Source: Flammeovirgaceae bacterium (GTDB lineage Bacteria > Bacteroidota > Bacteroidia > Cytophagales > Cyclobacteriaceae). From it: 64,000 nt of DNA. This document shows, in pieces, positions 26,372 through 36,989 of the stretch. Every line of letters begins with the position of its first letter. Position 1 is the stretch's first letter. The DNA lies in NCBI GenBank assembly GCA_016709845.1, contig JADJMA010000060.1, forward strand, positions 62,001 to 126,000. The letters are read 5' to 3'. The notes under the pieces were generated by a model. The model ran no database searches and was not told where the DNA came from. It saw nothing but the letters and a program-made list of their open reading frames with translations. Position numbers and translations under genes: made by a program.

Positions 26372-26845
26372 ATGGCCGGAATCTTAAAAACAGTTTTAGG
26401 AAAAAGTAAGATCAATCTCTCAAAAAAGAAGTTTGCCATTGTGGTAGCTGAATGGAACGAGGACATTACCGAAACTCTTTATCAGGGTGCGTTTGATGGA
26501 CTTATACAGTTGGGTGTTAAGAGAACGAACATTATCAGAAAGAATGTACCCGGCACCTTTGAACTTACCCTTGGTGCTCTTTGGATGGCTGAGAAAAAAG
26601 AAATTGATGCAGTGATTTGTTTGGGCTGCGTTATTCAAGGCGACACCCCACACTTTGATTACATCTGCCAGGGTGTAACCTACGGCATTACCGAAGTAAG
26701 CATCAAAACAAGGAAGCCAGTAATCTTTGGGGTGTTGACAACACTTAATAAAAAGCAAGCGCTGGAACGCGCAGGCGGCAAACTAGGAAACAAAGGCGAA
26801 GAGGCCGCGGTGACTGCCGCGAAAATGTTGGAAATAAAACCTTAA
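26372..26845 (+). CDS. ribH: 6,7-dimethyl-8-ribityllumazine synthase
   Basis: The protein has 157 aa from the ATG at 26372 (MAGILKTVLG). It catalyses the penultimate step of riboflavin synthesis. Motifs are VVAEWNEDITETL (substrate site), VPGTFELTLGALWMAE, and GCVIQGDTPHFDYICQGVTYGI, which carries the phosphate site and the catalytic His in PHFDY. The family assembles as icosahedral or pentameric shells. No FMN riboswitch is visible upstream; the 113 nt before it hold short direct repeats of GTCAATT. The frame is intact. Confidence 0.96.
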   Translation: MAGILKTVLGKSKINLSKKKFAIVVAEWNEDITETLYQGAFDGLIQLGVKRTNIIRKNVPGTFELTLGALWMAEKKEIDAVICLGCVIQGDTPHFDYICQGVTYGITEVSIKTRKPVIFGVLTTLNKKQALERAGGKLGNKGEEAAVTAAKMLEIKP

Positions 26846-26850
26846 GCATA

Positions 26851-26882
26851 AAAGAGGCTGAGAAAAATTCTCAGCCTCTTTC
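26851..26882. terminator. Bidirectional terminator between ribH and icd
   Basis: AAAGAGGCTGAGA and TCTCAGCCTCTTT form a 13-bp stem with a 5-nt loop and A/T runs on both sides, serving the two convergent genes. Confidence 0.9.
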
Positions 26883-26900
26883 AGTTTCAGTTCAATGTGA

Positions 26901-28231
26901 TTACATATTTTTCACAATCTCTTTACCAAACTCTGAACACTTCAACAACGTAGCACCTTCCATCTGCCGGTGGAAATCATACGTTACCCGTTTGGTAGCA
27001 ATGGCTTTTTCAAGTCCACGATTAATTAAATCAGCAGCTTCTTGCCAGCCCATGTATTCCAACATCATTACACCCGAAAGAATTAACGAACCCGGATTTA
27101 CTTTATCCTGACCGGCATACTTAGGTGCCGTGCCGTGCGTTGCTTCAAAGATTGCATGACCTGTGATATAGTTGATGTTTGCACCTGGTGCAATACCAAT
27201 ACCCCCTACTTGTGCAGCCAAGGCATCACTCAAATAATCGCCATTCAAATTCAACGTAGCGATTACTTCAAAGTCTGTCGGGCGAGTAAGTACTTGTTGC
27301 AACGTGATATCAGCAATGGAATCATTAATTAAGATTTTGCCCGCAGCCAGTTCAGCTTTTTGTTCTGCATTGGCGGCCTCTTCGCCTTTTTCCTTTTAGT
27401 TTTCTCCCATTGATTCCAGGTATACACTTTATCTGCAAAATATTCTTTAGCAACACCATAACCCCAATCGCGGAACGCACCTTCGGTAAACTTCATGATG
27501 TTACCCTTATGCACTAAAGTCACTGACTTTCTATTGTGCTTGATGGCATAGGCAATGGCACTATGAATCAAACGCACACTACCACTATAGCTCACTGGCT
27601 TAATACCAATACCTACCTGCACCTCATTATTCATGTTGGGTGCACCCACCATTTTCCAGAAAGATTCTGATTTTTCTTTCGTATTGAATCGAATCTTGTT
27701 GTACTCTTTAGGAAACTCCTTCGCTAAAAAGTCAAGTACTTTTTGAGACTCTGGTGTTCCTGCTGCGAATTCAATTCCTGCATAAATGTCTTCCGTGTTT
27801 TCGCGGAAGATAACCATGTTCACAGCACCTGGATTTTTTACCGGTGAAGGAACGCCTTCATACCATCTTACCGGACGAAGACAAACGTATAAATCCAAAA
27901 TCTGACGCAGAGCAACATTTAACGACCGAATACCTCCACCTATAGGTGTGGTGAGTGGTCCTTTAATACCAACCAAATATTCGCGAAAAGCATCCAGTGT
28001 TTCGTCAGGAAGCCAGTTGCCGTTTTGCTTGAACGATTTCTCACCCGCCATTACTTCCTTCCAGTTTATTTTTCTTTTTCCGGTATACGCCTTTGCTACC
28101 GCTGAATCAAATACATGTTGCGCAGCACTCCAAATATCCGGACCTGTGCCATCACCTTCAATAAAAGGGATTGTGGGGTTTTCAGGGACTGTAAGCTTTC
28201 CGTTACTGATGGTAATTTTCTGGTCACTCAT
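26901..28231 (-). CDS. icd: NADP-dependent isocitrate dehydrogenase, one frameshift
   Basis: This TCA-cycle enzyme oxidises isocitrate to 2-oxoglutarate. The N-terminal IPFIEGDGTGPDIW, then GGGIRSLNVALRQILDLYVCLRPVRWY (given by its core RSLNVALRQ), and IFRENTEDIYAGIEF identify the dimeric E. coli-type enzyme. The C-terminal half has ATLNLNGDYLSDALAAQVGG and ITGHAIFEATHGTAPKYAG. Near 27395 one A is missing from ACTAAAAGG; repaired, the reading is KEKGEEAANAEQ to GKILINDSIADI. The full length is about 443 aa. It converges with ribH and shares a terminator with it. Confidence 0.95.
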
Positions 28232-28303
28232 TTTCGTATGATTAAAATTGAATTCACTGATAATGGGGCGAAATTAGAAATTATCGAGGTATTTAACTAC
28301 CGC

Positions 28304-29125
28304 TCAATACTTCTCTTCCTGATTGGGAAAATCGCTGGCTTTTACATCTTTTACATAGTTGCCAACGGCCCCGGTAATTACTGCATTTAAGTCTGCATAT
28401 CTGCGCAAAAAGCGCGGCTTGAAGTCTTTAGTGATCCCCAGCATGTCCTGCATCACAAGCACCTGACCATCTACATCGGGACCGGCACCAATGCCAATTA
28501 CCGGAATCTGTAAGCTGGAAGAAACCTTTTTAGCCAGCGTGGCCGGAATCTTCTCTAACACGACTGCAAAACAGCCGCATTCCTGAAGCAAGAGCGCATC
28601 TTCTAATATTTTGTTTGCCTCCACTTCTTCTTTAGCCCGCACCGTGTAGGTCCCAAACTTGTAAATGGATTGTGGCGTTAGGCCCAAATGCCCCATTACC
28701 GGAACTCCGGCACTTAAAATCCGGAGTACCGAGTCTTTCACCTCACTCCCACCTTCCATCTTAACGGCATGGGCACCGGATTCTTTCATAATGCGAATGG
28801 ACGATCGCAGCGCTTCACCCGAACTTCCCTGATAATATCCAAAAGGAATATCTACTACAACCAGAGCTCGCTTTACCGCTTTCACAACAGAAGAGGCATG
28901 ATAAATCATTTGATCAAGCGTAATCGGCAACGTGGTTTCATTACCAGCCATCACATTCGAAGCAGAATCACCAACAAGAATTACATCAATGCCTGAACCA
29001 TCAATAAGACGCGCCATGCTATAATCATACGCGGTGAGCATAGCAATTTTTTCGCCCCGGTTCTTCATTTCCTGAAGTTGGTGGGTCGTTATTTTTTTTA
29101 CATCGGAAGCTTTATGAACGGACAT
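28304..29125 (-). CDS. panB: 3-methyl-2-oxobutanoate hydroxymethyltransferase
   Basis: The protein has 273 aa, full length. It makes ketopantoate, the first committed step to pantothenate and CoA. MLTAYDYSMARLID and VGDSASNVMAGNETTLPITL are the family signatures, containing the Mg-binding Asp of GDS. GHLGLTPQS and IGIGAGPDVDGQVLV complete the barrel. It stands 42 nt after the phosphoribosyltransferase gene on the same strand; the linker contains ATTCAAAATTTAAAATTC. The frame is intact. Confidence 0.96.
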   Translation of the reverse strand: MSVHKASDVKKITTHQLQEMKNRGEKIAMLTAYDYSMARLIDGSGIDVILVGDSASNVMAGNETTLPITLDQMIYHASSVVKAVKRALVVVDIPFGYYQGSSGEALRSSIRIMKESGAHAVKMEGGSEVKDSVLRILSAGVPVMGHLGLTPQSIYKFGTYTVRAKEEVEANKILEDALLLQECGCFAVVLEKIPATLAKKVSSSLQIPVIGIGAGPDVDGQVLVMQDMLGITKDFKPRFLRRYADLNAVITGAVGNYVKDVKASDFPNQEEKY

Positions 29126-29167
29126 TAAGATTCAAAATTTAAAATTCAAAAAGTTTTGGATGTTCTT

Positions 29168-29677
29168 TCAATGCAAATACACAGCTGATTTTTTACCGAG
29201 AATAACTTCCACGTGGTCGTTGAGCATAGTTGTTAACTCGTAACCTGTATAGGTGGGCGTAATGGGAAATAAAGTATTACTTCTGTTTACCAAAACCGCT
29301 ACCTCAATTTTTTTTACTTCTGCCGTCAAGAAGGGTTTCATCCCATAGGCCAACGTGCGGCCTGAGTTCAAAACGTCATCGACCAGTACGATACATTTCT
29401 TTTTAAGCTCTTTCGGATCCACATCCAGTTCTACATCGGACTGCCGAGGAGCTAATTTATCTAATGTAACTTTAGCGACAGAAATTTCAATTGCTGAAAT
29501 AGTGGTTAGTTGATTGGCCAGAAGTTTCGCAAACGAATAACCCTGCCCATCGATGCCTGCAAGTACTAAGTTTTTTTCCTTAAAATTATTTTCAAAAATT
29601 TCGAATGCTATTCGTCTGATCTTCTGATCTACTTGGGCTGAATTTAAAATAAGGGTTTTGTCGGTGGTATCGTTCAT
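29168..29677 (-). CDS. PyrR-like phosphoribosyltransferase
   Basis: The protein has 169 aa. The PRPP-binding motif CIVLVDDVLNSGRT lies at about residues 94-107, with a PyrR-type N-terminus (RRIAFEIFENN) and LAGIDGQGYSFAKLLA. PyrR proteins are uracil phosphoribosyltransferases and, in Gram-positives, pyr-operon RNA-binding attenuators. Which applies here cannot be decided, and no pyr genes are near. It overlaps the Lrp-type regulator by 4 nt (ATGA), so the two are cotranslated. The frame is intact. Confidence 0.8.
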   Translation of the reverse strand: MNDTTDKTLILNSAQVDQKIRRIAFEIFENNFKEKNLVLAGIDGQGYSFAKLLANQLTTISAIEISVAKVTLDKLAPRQSDVELDVDPKELKKKCIVLVDDVLNSGRTLAYGMKPFLTAEVKKIEVAVLVNRSNTLFPITPTYTGYELTTMLNDHVEVILGKKSAVYLH

Positions 29678-30141
29678 GGCAACGGAACGGATTTACTGTC
29701 TTTGAAGGTTGAAAGTATAATCGTGGATTGCATATTATCCACCACTTCAATTGTGGTGACTTTCTCTAACATTAGGTTTTGGTAAGCTGGGATATCCGAG
29801 GCAACAATTTTTAAGATAAAATCTGCCTGGCCAGTTACGTGATGGCACTCCACTACTTCTTCGATAGTTTGTATCGCACTAACAAACTTGGCAATGTTTT
29901 CTTTATTATGACCTTTCAATGAAACCATCACGAAAGTGGATACTCCTAACCCTACGGCAGCCATATCCACTACAGCATGATAGCTTTTTATTATGCCTGA
30001 GTTTTCAAGTTTCTTTACGCGTTCCAACGTTGGCGCTGGTGACAATCCAATTTCCTGTGACAATTGCGCGTTGGTAATATTTGAATCTGCCTGAAGGATT
30101 TCTAAAATCTTTCGGTCGGTAGGGTCCAGTTTGTGCTTCAT
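29674..30141 (-). CDS. Lrp/AsnC family transcriptional regulator
   Basis: The protein has 155 aa. The N-terminal winged helix-turn-helix reads LDPTDRKILEILQADSNITNAQLSQEIGLSPAPTLERVKKLENSGII (ends LDPTDR and NSGII). The C-terminal RAM/AsnC effector domain contains VEECHHVTGQADFILKIV. Such proteins form octamers that sense amino acids and control their metabolism. It is the first gene of a unit with the phosphoribosyltransferase and perhaps panB. The frame is intact. Confidence 0.92.
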   Translation of the reverse strand: MKHKLDPTDRKILEILQADSNITNAQLSQEIGLSPAPTLERVKKLENSGIIKSYHAVVDMAAVGLGVSTFVMVSLKGHNKENIAKFVSAIQTIEEVVECHHVTGQADFILKIVASDIPAYQNLMLEKVTTIEVVDNMQSTIILSTFKDSKSVPLP

Positions 30142-30241
30142 TAAAAGAGAGTGAATTTTAGTTAGACGTTCTAAGTAAAATTATAATAAAATTCCGTGTT
30201 GGCGCTATCCGGCAATGTAAAATATAAGCAGCCAGGCTCAA

Positions 30242-33200
30242 TTACCGGACTATGGAAAATCTTATGCTGGAAGTTTGTTTACCTGACACGTACTTTGCAA
30301 AATAAATTCCCTCCGCAAGGTTGCTTACATAAAGTTCTACCTGATTTAAACCCGATATTAAGCCAGAATATGTTTTCGAAAAGACCGGCTGACCTAATGA
30401 GTTGTAAACGATAACATCAAGGGATTCCAGGTTGGTATTAACCCATTCGAGATAAACGATATCATTGGCTGGGTTGGGGTATGGTTGAATAAAGACGGGT
30501 TCATTTACAAAACTGATACACGTTTGGTTATCAAATTGATCTGTATCGCCATTCACAATAACCTCGGCACAGACATAACTTACGTTGACCGGCAAAATAG
30601 AAGTTGATAACGTTCTTGTTATTGATTGACCAGGAACGATAGAGGCGGATACCACTTCCTTTACTTGTGCATTACCTGATAAATTCAGAAATACAACGGG
30701 GTTCTGGATGGTGAGATTACTTTCGTTTTTAATGGTAACGGTTGCCCGAAGTGAGCCATCGCCATTATTGGATACGGTAAGTTCGGTTAGGGCCACATTA
30801 ACTTGAGGAATAACTACCTGAACTATTTTTTGTGCTGTATCGGTACAACCGCTGGTATTACGTACAATCAAATCAACAGGATATTCGCCTAAAGCTGTAT
30901 AGGTAAATGAAGGTGAAAATAGTGTGCTGGTTGAATTGTTGACATCGCTAAACTTCCATAAGAAAGAAGAAGCACCCACCGAAGTATTTGTAAATTCAAC
31001 AGGCAAGGGAGGCGCGCCTGCTACCGGAGACATCGAGAATTGCGCTACCGGAGGCGCGATCACATTTACCAATTTTGTAGTTGAATAAACACACCCTGAC
31101 TGCCGGGTTGAGTACAATTGCACATTATAGTTACCCACATTTTGAAACACATGCTGCACGGGAGAACCCACGGCCGGTGTTCCACCAATATCCCAACTCC
31201 ACGCAGTGGCAGGATCCCGCCCGGCTATCGTAGTTTCCTGAAAAATAGAAGGCTTCGTTGCACAGGTGCTTTGCGCTGTAAACTCAACGTTAACAGGTAC
31301 CGGAACAGAAAGTGTTTTCGATACCTGACTAACGCAGTTATTATTCCCGGTAACAGCTAGAGTAACCGATTGATCGCCCGTACTGTTGAAAATGTGGATC
31401 GGATCTTTACTTGTGTACGTATTGTTTTGCATTGACCAAAGCCATGCTTTAACATTTGAACCTGACGTATCATAAAATTGGGTGCCCTGATTTAGACAAG
31501 AAGCGTCATGGCTAAAATCAACGATAGGGGCCGGTGATATAGTAACTGTTTTTTGAACCACATTGCTACACCCAAAATTAGTGGAGGTCTCAAGTGCCAC
31601 TTGATAATCTCCCGCAAGGCCATAAACATACGTTGGATTTTTCTGAGAAGAAGCTCCATTGGCTGCATCCCCAAAATCCCAGGTCCAGGTTGTAATGTTG
31701 CTATCGGTGAGTGGTGGTGTTAAATCATTAAATTGACTGGCTGATCCAGAACAAGAAAAGGGAGGGAGATCGAGAGAAAATTCGGGTTGGGGTTTGGAGT
31801 AGATGGTGATCGGTTTTGTTTTTGTGTTTTCGCACCCTGCAGCATTCGTTACTGTGAGTACAACATCAAAATTTCCGTGCGATAGAAATGTATTCGTGGG
31901 ATTTACAAGTGAAGACTGGTTTCCATCGCCAAAGTCCCACGTATAACCTGTAACCGTTCCGCTTGATGCATTAACAAAATTTACAGGAGCCTCTTGGCAT
32001 CCGTTAGCAGCATTAAAATCTACCGCTGGCCCTTGAAATACGGTGCTTACATTTTGAATACTTTCATTTTCACAACCCGGAATGGAGGCTTTTAATTTTA
32101 TCTCTTGGGCTGATGTTGTTGAGAATTGAGTTAACAGATCTTTGGAACTTGAAACTACACTTCCATTCAGGCTCCATTCCCATATGGGATTCGAGACTAT
32201 ATCAAATGAGGATGTGTTTGTAAAAGTATATTCTTGATTAGTGCAAAAGGGATTGACAGGGGGTGGGTCAAAATTAGCAACAGGTACATTATAAATTGTT
32301 ATAGATTCTCTGGCCAAATTGTTGCACCCGTTAGATGCGGTTACCTGTAAGGAGACTTCGTAAACAGAAGCAGTTGCATATTGATGAGTTGGATTTTGAA
32401 CCATAGAAGTATTTGCGTCCCCGAAATCCCAATTATAACCAGTAATATTACCAGAAGTATTTTGGGAGGTGAAGTTTACATCATGGTTGGCGCAAATATT
32501 TTGGGAAGCAAAGGAGATGTCAGGGGCAATTGAAGATGAAACTGAAATAGATTTTGTTTTTGTCGAAGTTCCTAATGCATAAGTGGACTCAAGAGAAACC
32601 TTATAAACTCCCGCCTGTGCGTAGGTAACTTCTGGACTCATTTGATTCGATACTCTTGGGGTTGCACCGCAAATATTTGGGTAATTAACATGATAGACCT
32701 GACCACTGGTGGCATTAACGGCCAAAATGGTCCATTCAGAATTCTCTTTTGCTACTCCAATGCCATATGTATTGGATTGTAAAATACTTCCGATATCTCC
32801 CTCTTGAATTATTACGGGGATAGATGTTAAGTCCTTTCCAAATTCCAGTTTAGTCAACGTACCATCAAGTGCAATTACGAATAAGAAATATTCTTCACCC
32901 TCCTTTACAATGCTTAACCTCCCAGGGTTGCCGGCTGATATAGTATTTATCTGGTTAATTACGGGTACTGAAAACAGATTCGTCCCAAAATCGAGTCTAT
33001 ACAAATTTCCATTACCCAGATTATCAGCAAATCCATACCACATGCCACACACATTAATTATATCAACATCTCCTAAATTATTTGGATTTGGTATTGTTCC
33101 TGATATAATAATATCACCTGGTCCAGGAAGGGAGATTAAATTGCCTAATCGAATAATCTTAAATTGATTCGATGATGTTGACAGAACACAGACCCATCCA

Positions 33201-33775
33201 TTGGATTGATCCTTGCCCAAAGCAATGCCTGCATTTATACTTCCAGATCCAGCGAAAATAACTGACACAGTTATTTTATTGGAGAGACTATTCCCAAAGT
33301 CCAACTTTAGCAATTCTCCTGAAGATGCATTGTAAACAAATCCATACCATCGACCGGCTTCATTAATAATTTCTATTGGTCCTGGTCCATTTAAGCTACC
33401 TGAAAGACTGCCCAAATTTTCCGTAGCTGTAGGCAAAGCATCTGTTCCATTTGCAAATTCAATTCTGTAAAGAGTATTACTCCATGTTCCTGTCACGAAT
33501 CCAAACCAGGTATTTCCATCTTTTGCAAATTCAATTCCAGGCCGTCCATTAGCTGCGGGTAATATAAACGATGCTTGGGCCTGTGGTGTATTACTTAAAT
33601 CACCCGTGCAAAAATCCCATGAATAGCTGTCTGCGGGTGGAGATAAATTCTCAATCTCAGTAAGTGATTGCAGGCAAGTGCTTACCGGTATATCAAAATC
33701 AGGGGTTGGACATTGTCCATATAGTCGAACAGCGGCAATACAAAACAATGAAAATAAGACAGGAATGAACCTCAT
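30242..33775 (-). CDS. Large secreted PKD-repeat protein with T9SS sorting domain
   Basis: The protein has 1,177 aa and an unbroken frame. A signal peptide (residues 1-20, ending RLYG) is followed by the first half of a PKD domain (SYSWDFCTGDL, about 50). Next come six repeats of about 45-50 residues at about 72-370, with W(Y/F)GF and LxRLDFG-type strands. The second half of a PKD domain follows (TYAQAGVYKVSLES, about 390). At least five more PKD-like units follow, for example YNWDFGDANTS, YTWDFGDGNQSS and WTWDFGDAANG. The end (PYPNPANDIVYLEW to the last residues) is a type A T9SS sorting domain. It should be exported to the cell surface. It is the last gene of the polysaccharide locus on the same strand, 21 nt after the epimerase. 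Confidence 0.9.
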   Translation of the reverse strand: MRFIPVLFSLFCIAAVRLYGQCPTPDFDIPVSTCLQSLTEIENLSPPADSYSWDFCTGDLSNTPQAQASFILPAANGRPGIEFAKDGNTWFGFVTGTWSNTLYRIEFANGTDALPTATENLGSLSGSLNGPGPIEIINEAGRWYGFVYNASSGELLKLDFGNSLSNKITVSVIFAGSGSINAGIALGKDQSNGWVCVLSTSSNQFKIIRLGNLISLPGPGDIIISGTIPNPNNLGDVDIINVCGMWYGFADNLGNGNLYRLDFGTNLFSVPVINQINTISAGNPGRLSIVKEGEEYFLFVIALDGTLTKLEFGKDLTSIPVIIQEGDIGSILQSNTYGIGVAKENSEWTILAVNATSGQVYHVNYPNICGATPRVSNQMSPEVTYAQAGVYKVSLESTYALGTSTKTKSISVSSSIAPDISFASQNICANHDVNFTSQNTSGNITGYNWDFGDANTSMVQNPTHQYATASVYEVSLQVTASNGCNNLARESITIYNVPVANFDPPPVNPFCTNQEYTFTNTSSFDIVSNPIWEWSLNGSVVSSSKDLLTQFSTTSAQEIKLKASIPGCENESIQNVSTVFQGPAVDFNAANGCQEAPVNFVNASSGTVTGYTWDFGDGNQSSLVNPTNTFLSHGNFDVVLTVTNAAGCENTKTKPITIYSKPQPEFSLDLPPFSCSGSASQFNDLTPPLTDSNITTWTWDFGDAANGASSQKNPTYVYGLAGDYQVALETSTNFGCSNVVQKTVTISPAPIVDFSHDASCLNQGTQFYDTSGSNVKAWLWSMQNNTYTSKDPIHIFNSTGDQSVTLAVTGNNNCVSQVSKTLSVPVPVNVEFTAQSTCATKPSIFQETTIAGRDPATAWSWDIGGTPAVGSPVQHVFQNVGNYNVQLYSTRQSGCVYSTTKLVNVIAPPVAQFSMSPVAGAPPLPVEFTNTSVGASSFLWKFSDVNNSTSTLFSPSFTYTALGEYPVDLIVRNTSGCTDTAQKIVQVVIPQVNVALTELTVSNNGDGSLRATVTIKNESNLTIQNPVVFLNLSGNAQVKEVVSASIVPGQSITRTLSTSILPVNVSYVCAEVIVNGDTDQFDNQTCISFVNEPVFIQPYPNPANDIVYLEWVNTNLESLDVIVYNSLGQPVFSKTYSGLISGLNQVELYVSNLAEGIYFAKYVSGKQTSSIRFSIVR

Positions 33776-33796
33776 TATTGCACCATTTCACTTCCA

Positions 33797-34729
33797 CTAT
33801 TTCAAAAAAAACATTGGGGATTTAAGAATCATTTTGATGCCTTCTTCTAACGTTATCAAATCCTGGTTAAGGATTTTCATCATCTTAAGTGCATCTGGTT
33901 GCCTCCTAGTCATGTCTCCCTCTTTCAGTGGAGGTAAAAATTCAACCTTTGATTTAGAACCCGTAGATTTAATGATTAATTCCGCTAACTGGAGAATAGT
34001 AACATCCACTTCACTTCCTATGTTAATGACATCATTGACCATCAAATTATCTTCTAATATCTTGGCAATGCAATTTGTATTATCATCTACATAACAAAAA
34101 GTGCGGGTTTGTTTGCCGCTTCCAAAAATTGGAATTGGCTCATTATTCAAAGCCAGTCGGATAAATTTTGAGATAACAAAATCAGTGCTTTGTTTTGGTC
34201 CATAAGTATTAAAAAATCTGAATATGGTATAGTCCAAGCCATATTCCCTTTGATAAGCCTTACAAAAAGATTCTCCAACATTCTTAACCACAGCATAAGG
34301 TAACCGGGAATTTAATGGTGTAGTCTCCTCATGTTGAGGCAATTCTACTGGCTCACCATAAACTTCTGAAGAGCTTGAAAAAAAAATTCGCTTTACTCCA
34401 GTATTTTTACTCAAATCAAGGACATTCCGAATCCCCTGAAGATCATTAAGTACCATGATAGGGTTTTCAATTGTTCTCTTAACTCCAACCACTGCTGCGT
34501 AATGAAAAACATAATCAAACTGATAAGTAGTCATTATAGCTGCAATGTCATTATAATTGTTGGCATCGCACTTGATGAATTTGCTGTTTGAATGCGAGGA
34601 TACCTTCCGGACATCACCGGTTAAAAGATTATCAACCGAAACTACTAAGTATTTACCTTGTTCCAACAATTTATCTGCGAGGGAGCTACCAACAAAGCCT
34701 GCGCCTCCTGTAATCAATACCTTTATCAT
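33797..34729 (-). CDS. NAD-dependent sugar epimerase/dehydratase (extended SDR)
   Basis: The protein has 310 aa. GGAGFVGSSLADKL is the NAD-binding loop, SSSEVYG and PYAVVKNVGES give the catalytic Ser and YxxxK, and RFFNTYGPKQSTDFVISKF is typical of UDP-sugar epimerases or UDP-glucuronate decarboxylases. It makes an activated sugar for the polysaccharide, but the exact product cannot be told from the sequence. It sits 67 nt after the glycosyltransferase gene and 21 nt before the large PKD protein. The frame is intact. Confidence 0.88.
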   Translation of the reverse strand: MIKVLITGGAGFVGSSLADKLLEQGKYLVVSVDNLLTGDVRKVSSHSNSKFIKCDANNYNDIAAIMTTYQFDYVFHYAAVVGVKRTIENPIMVLNDLQGIRNVLDLSKNTGVKRIFFSSSSEVYGEPVELPQHEETTPLNSRLPYAVVKNVGESFCKAYQREYGLDYTIFRFFNTYGPKQSTDFVISKFIRLALNNEPIPIFGSGKQTRTFCYVDDNTNCIAKILEDNLMVNDVINIGSEVDVTILQLAELIIKSTGSKSKVEFLPPLKEGDMTRRQPDALKMMKILNQDLITLEEGIKMILKSPMFFLK

Positions 34730-34796
34730 TTATCTTGCATTAAGTGGCGTAAATGTACAAAGACAAAGATTGGTTTTATAAATGCTGAGATCTTCT

Positions 34797-35977
34797 CTAC
34801 AACTTGTTACTATAAATTTTCTTATACACGTCCTCTGCAATTTCAAAACTCCTGTATTTTCTTGCAATATTTCTAATCCTATCTCGCAATTCCGGTTGCA
34901 TACGGAGTTCATCGATTTTAAGGACTGCGCTCTGATACTCCTCCAAATCAAGCGTTTTCAATACCACACCAATATGGTTTGTCTCAATAATATCGGAGTC
35001 ATCCGAAATATTTGCCGATATCACTACCGGTAATCCAAGGGCCCAATACTCTCCGTCTTTTATTGGTGTGCAATAGCGTTTTGTAGGAATTGGCTTCACG
35101 GGGGTTAAAGCGAAATCAGCCAGACCCATATAGCGGGGCACTTCATTATGAGGAACAAACTTCATAACAATACAATCCAAAGCCACCCCGGCACGCTTGC
35201 AATATGCGGCCATTTCATTTGTAGAGTGATTGGTGAGTACGAGAAATCGAAATGCATTACCCCAATGATTTGAAGCTACTTTTATAAAATCAAAAATTTC
35301 ATCTTCCAGATAGATGCCGCCAAACTTGCCGGCATAGACACAAATAATTTTATCCTCAAGTGCAAGTTGATGGCGAAGTATTTGATCCTTTACAACATCT
35401 TCACTAAACAATTTCATATCCACACATGCAGGCTTCACGATAAAATTCTTAATATCCAAAGAATATTTTCGACTTGCATATTCGCGCATACCTTCAGTAG
35501 CTGAAATGATAAATGATGCACGCACAGTTTGTTTTTTTTCAAGCCAGAATAGCAACCTGAAAGCAATACTACTTTTCGTCCATGTACCATTCTCCACCAT
35601 AGCCTCTGCATGAGGCTCATAGCTATCTAATATCAACTTCCGGTTCAGTAATACAGACAAGAAATAACCAATGGCTCCAGGCGGTGTACACCAACAATGA
35701 ATCACCGAAATTTTTCTCCGAATGATGAGTGAGGATAGTTTTACAGAAATACCTATCCATAGTGCAAAGGCAAAAGCACCAAAGGGTTTGTAAGCGAACG
35801 GCAACCAGTGAACACCTTCTTGCTTTAACTTTTCTGTAATCTCTGCACGCTTTGATTTTTTAAGTACACTTTGATCTTTTTCAAGGGTCAGTAAATAGAT
35901 CGAACTATCAGAAGGTAAGTTTTTTCGAATAATGAATAGGTTAGAACAAGAATATTATTCAAGTATTGGTCTTTCAA
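34797..35977 (-). CDS. Glycosyltransferase, N-terminal part disturbed
   Basis: The clear part runs 335 aa from about 35804. CTPPGAIGYFLSVLLNRKLILDSYEPHAE and IKDGEYWALGLPVVIS (given by the ends CTPPGAIG and GLPVVIS) fit a GT-B fold group 1 (GT4-like) enzyme, where DGEYWALGLPVV is the nucleotide-sugar end. Upstream of 35804 the coding sense continues in another frame (SIYLLTLEKDQSVLKK), and back to about 35977 (KDQYLNNILVLTY). The true start is therefore near 35977 and one or more bases, or a small segment, are missing. An ATG-initiated 29-codon frame at about 35987-36076 precedes it and may belong to the damaged start. It is part of the O-antigen-type locus. Confidence 0.7.
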
Positions 35978-36067
35978 TTTAAAAATTAAGATATTGAAAG
36001 CACAACAAGTAAACTCTCTCTAACAATTTTTGTGAGTTCTAAATCTGTTGCTCCAGTGATGGGTGCT

Positions 36068-36989
36068 TTATTCATTATCAATCTTACTTCTAATTTTGAA
36101 AAATGTTTTCTGCAAAATACGCAAGTATCGTAGGCTGAGCAATGTACCTTGATCAGCGTTCAAGCTTCTGGAAAAGGTAGCCTTTTGCCTCACCAAATAA
36201 ATTAGCACTATTGCCATTGATGCCGCTAATAAATAACATGAAGCGTTAAACTTATTCAAGTAAGGGCGATAAATATCCATTAATTTGGAGTCAGCTTTTA
36301 TTTTTCGCAAAACATAGTCTTTTTTTTCAACATAACTTGCCAGCGCATATTTTGTAATAGACCTTCCTTTGTGATGGACTATTCCACTATTTATCTTTTC
36401 TATTCTGCCGATATCATGATCAGCAAAACTCGTAACCAAAACTCCCAGTCTTCAATACCCTGCAAAACCTCAGCTGGATCAAATCTATACTTTTGTATAT
36501 TTCCTTCGAAAGAAAAAACTCCAATGCAGGACAGAAAATTTCCTTTAGCAATTGCCTTCTTGGGATTTTTTCAACGATAGAATTTGTATTGGTAAATTGA
36601 CAACCCATTTTCATTAACTAATTCATAAAAATTATGAAACAATTGTACCTCTGGGTTCTTTTCTACAAATGAAAAAGCATCTATTAAGTTGTTGGGATAC
36701 ATAATATCGTCCGAATCTAAAAGGGTCCCAAATTGACCACTCGCTGCTGCCATTCCGGTGTTACGGGACACAGCTCGTTCATAGTTTTTATCATGTTTGA
36801 TGAACTGGATTTTGCATGCATGAATGAGTGGCTTTAGTACTTCTTCAGTATTATCAGTTGAGCAATTGTCAACGACAATAATTTCATAATTATTAAAGGT
36901 TTGTTCAAATACGCTATCTAATGTTTTTAGGATCAACCCTGATCTATTGTAAGCAGGTATTACAATACTAAAGAACGGCTATTGCTCAT
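36068..36989 (-). CDS. Glycosyltransferase family 2, several frameshifts
   Basis: The reading begins at ATG 36987-36989 and, with one base restored, gives FSIVIPAYNRSGLILKTLDS, the GT2 N-terminus. VVDNCSTDNTEE and LLDSDDIMYPNN supply the DxD-type metal site. The frame changes near 36595 and near 36430. The last third (from about 36439 to 36068) is basic and has a hydrophobic stretch ASCYLLAASMAIVLIYLV that may anchor it in the membrane. The joined length is about 307 aa. Its start overlaps the end of the upstream GT4 gene by 11 nt, so they are translated together. Confidence 0.75.

Noticed and set aside
35987..36076. Separate 29-codon gene before the glycosyltransferase
   Set aside because: It lies where the glycosyltransferase start is damaged, with no independent support; it is treated as part of that ambiguous region.
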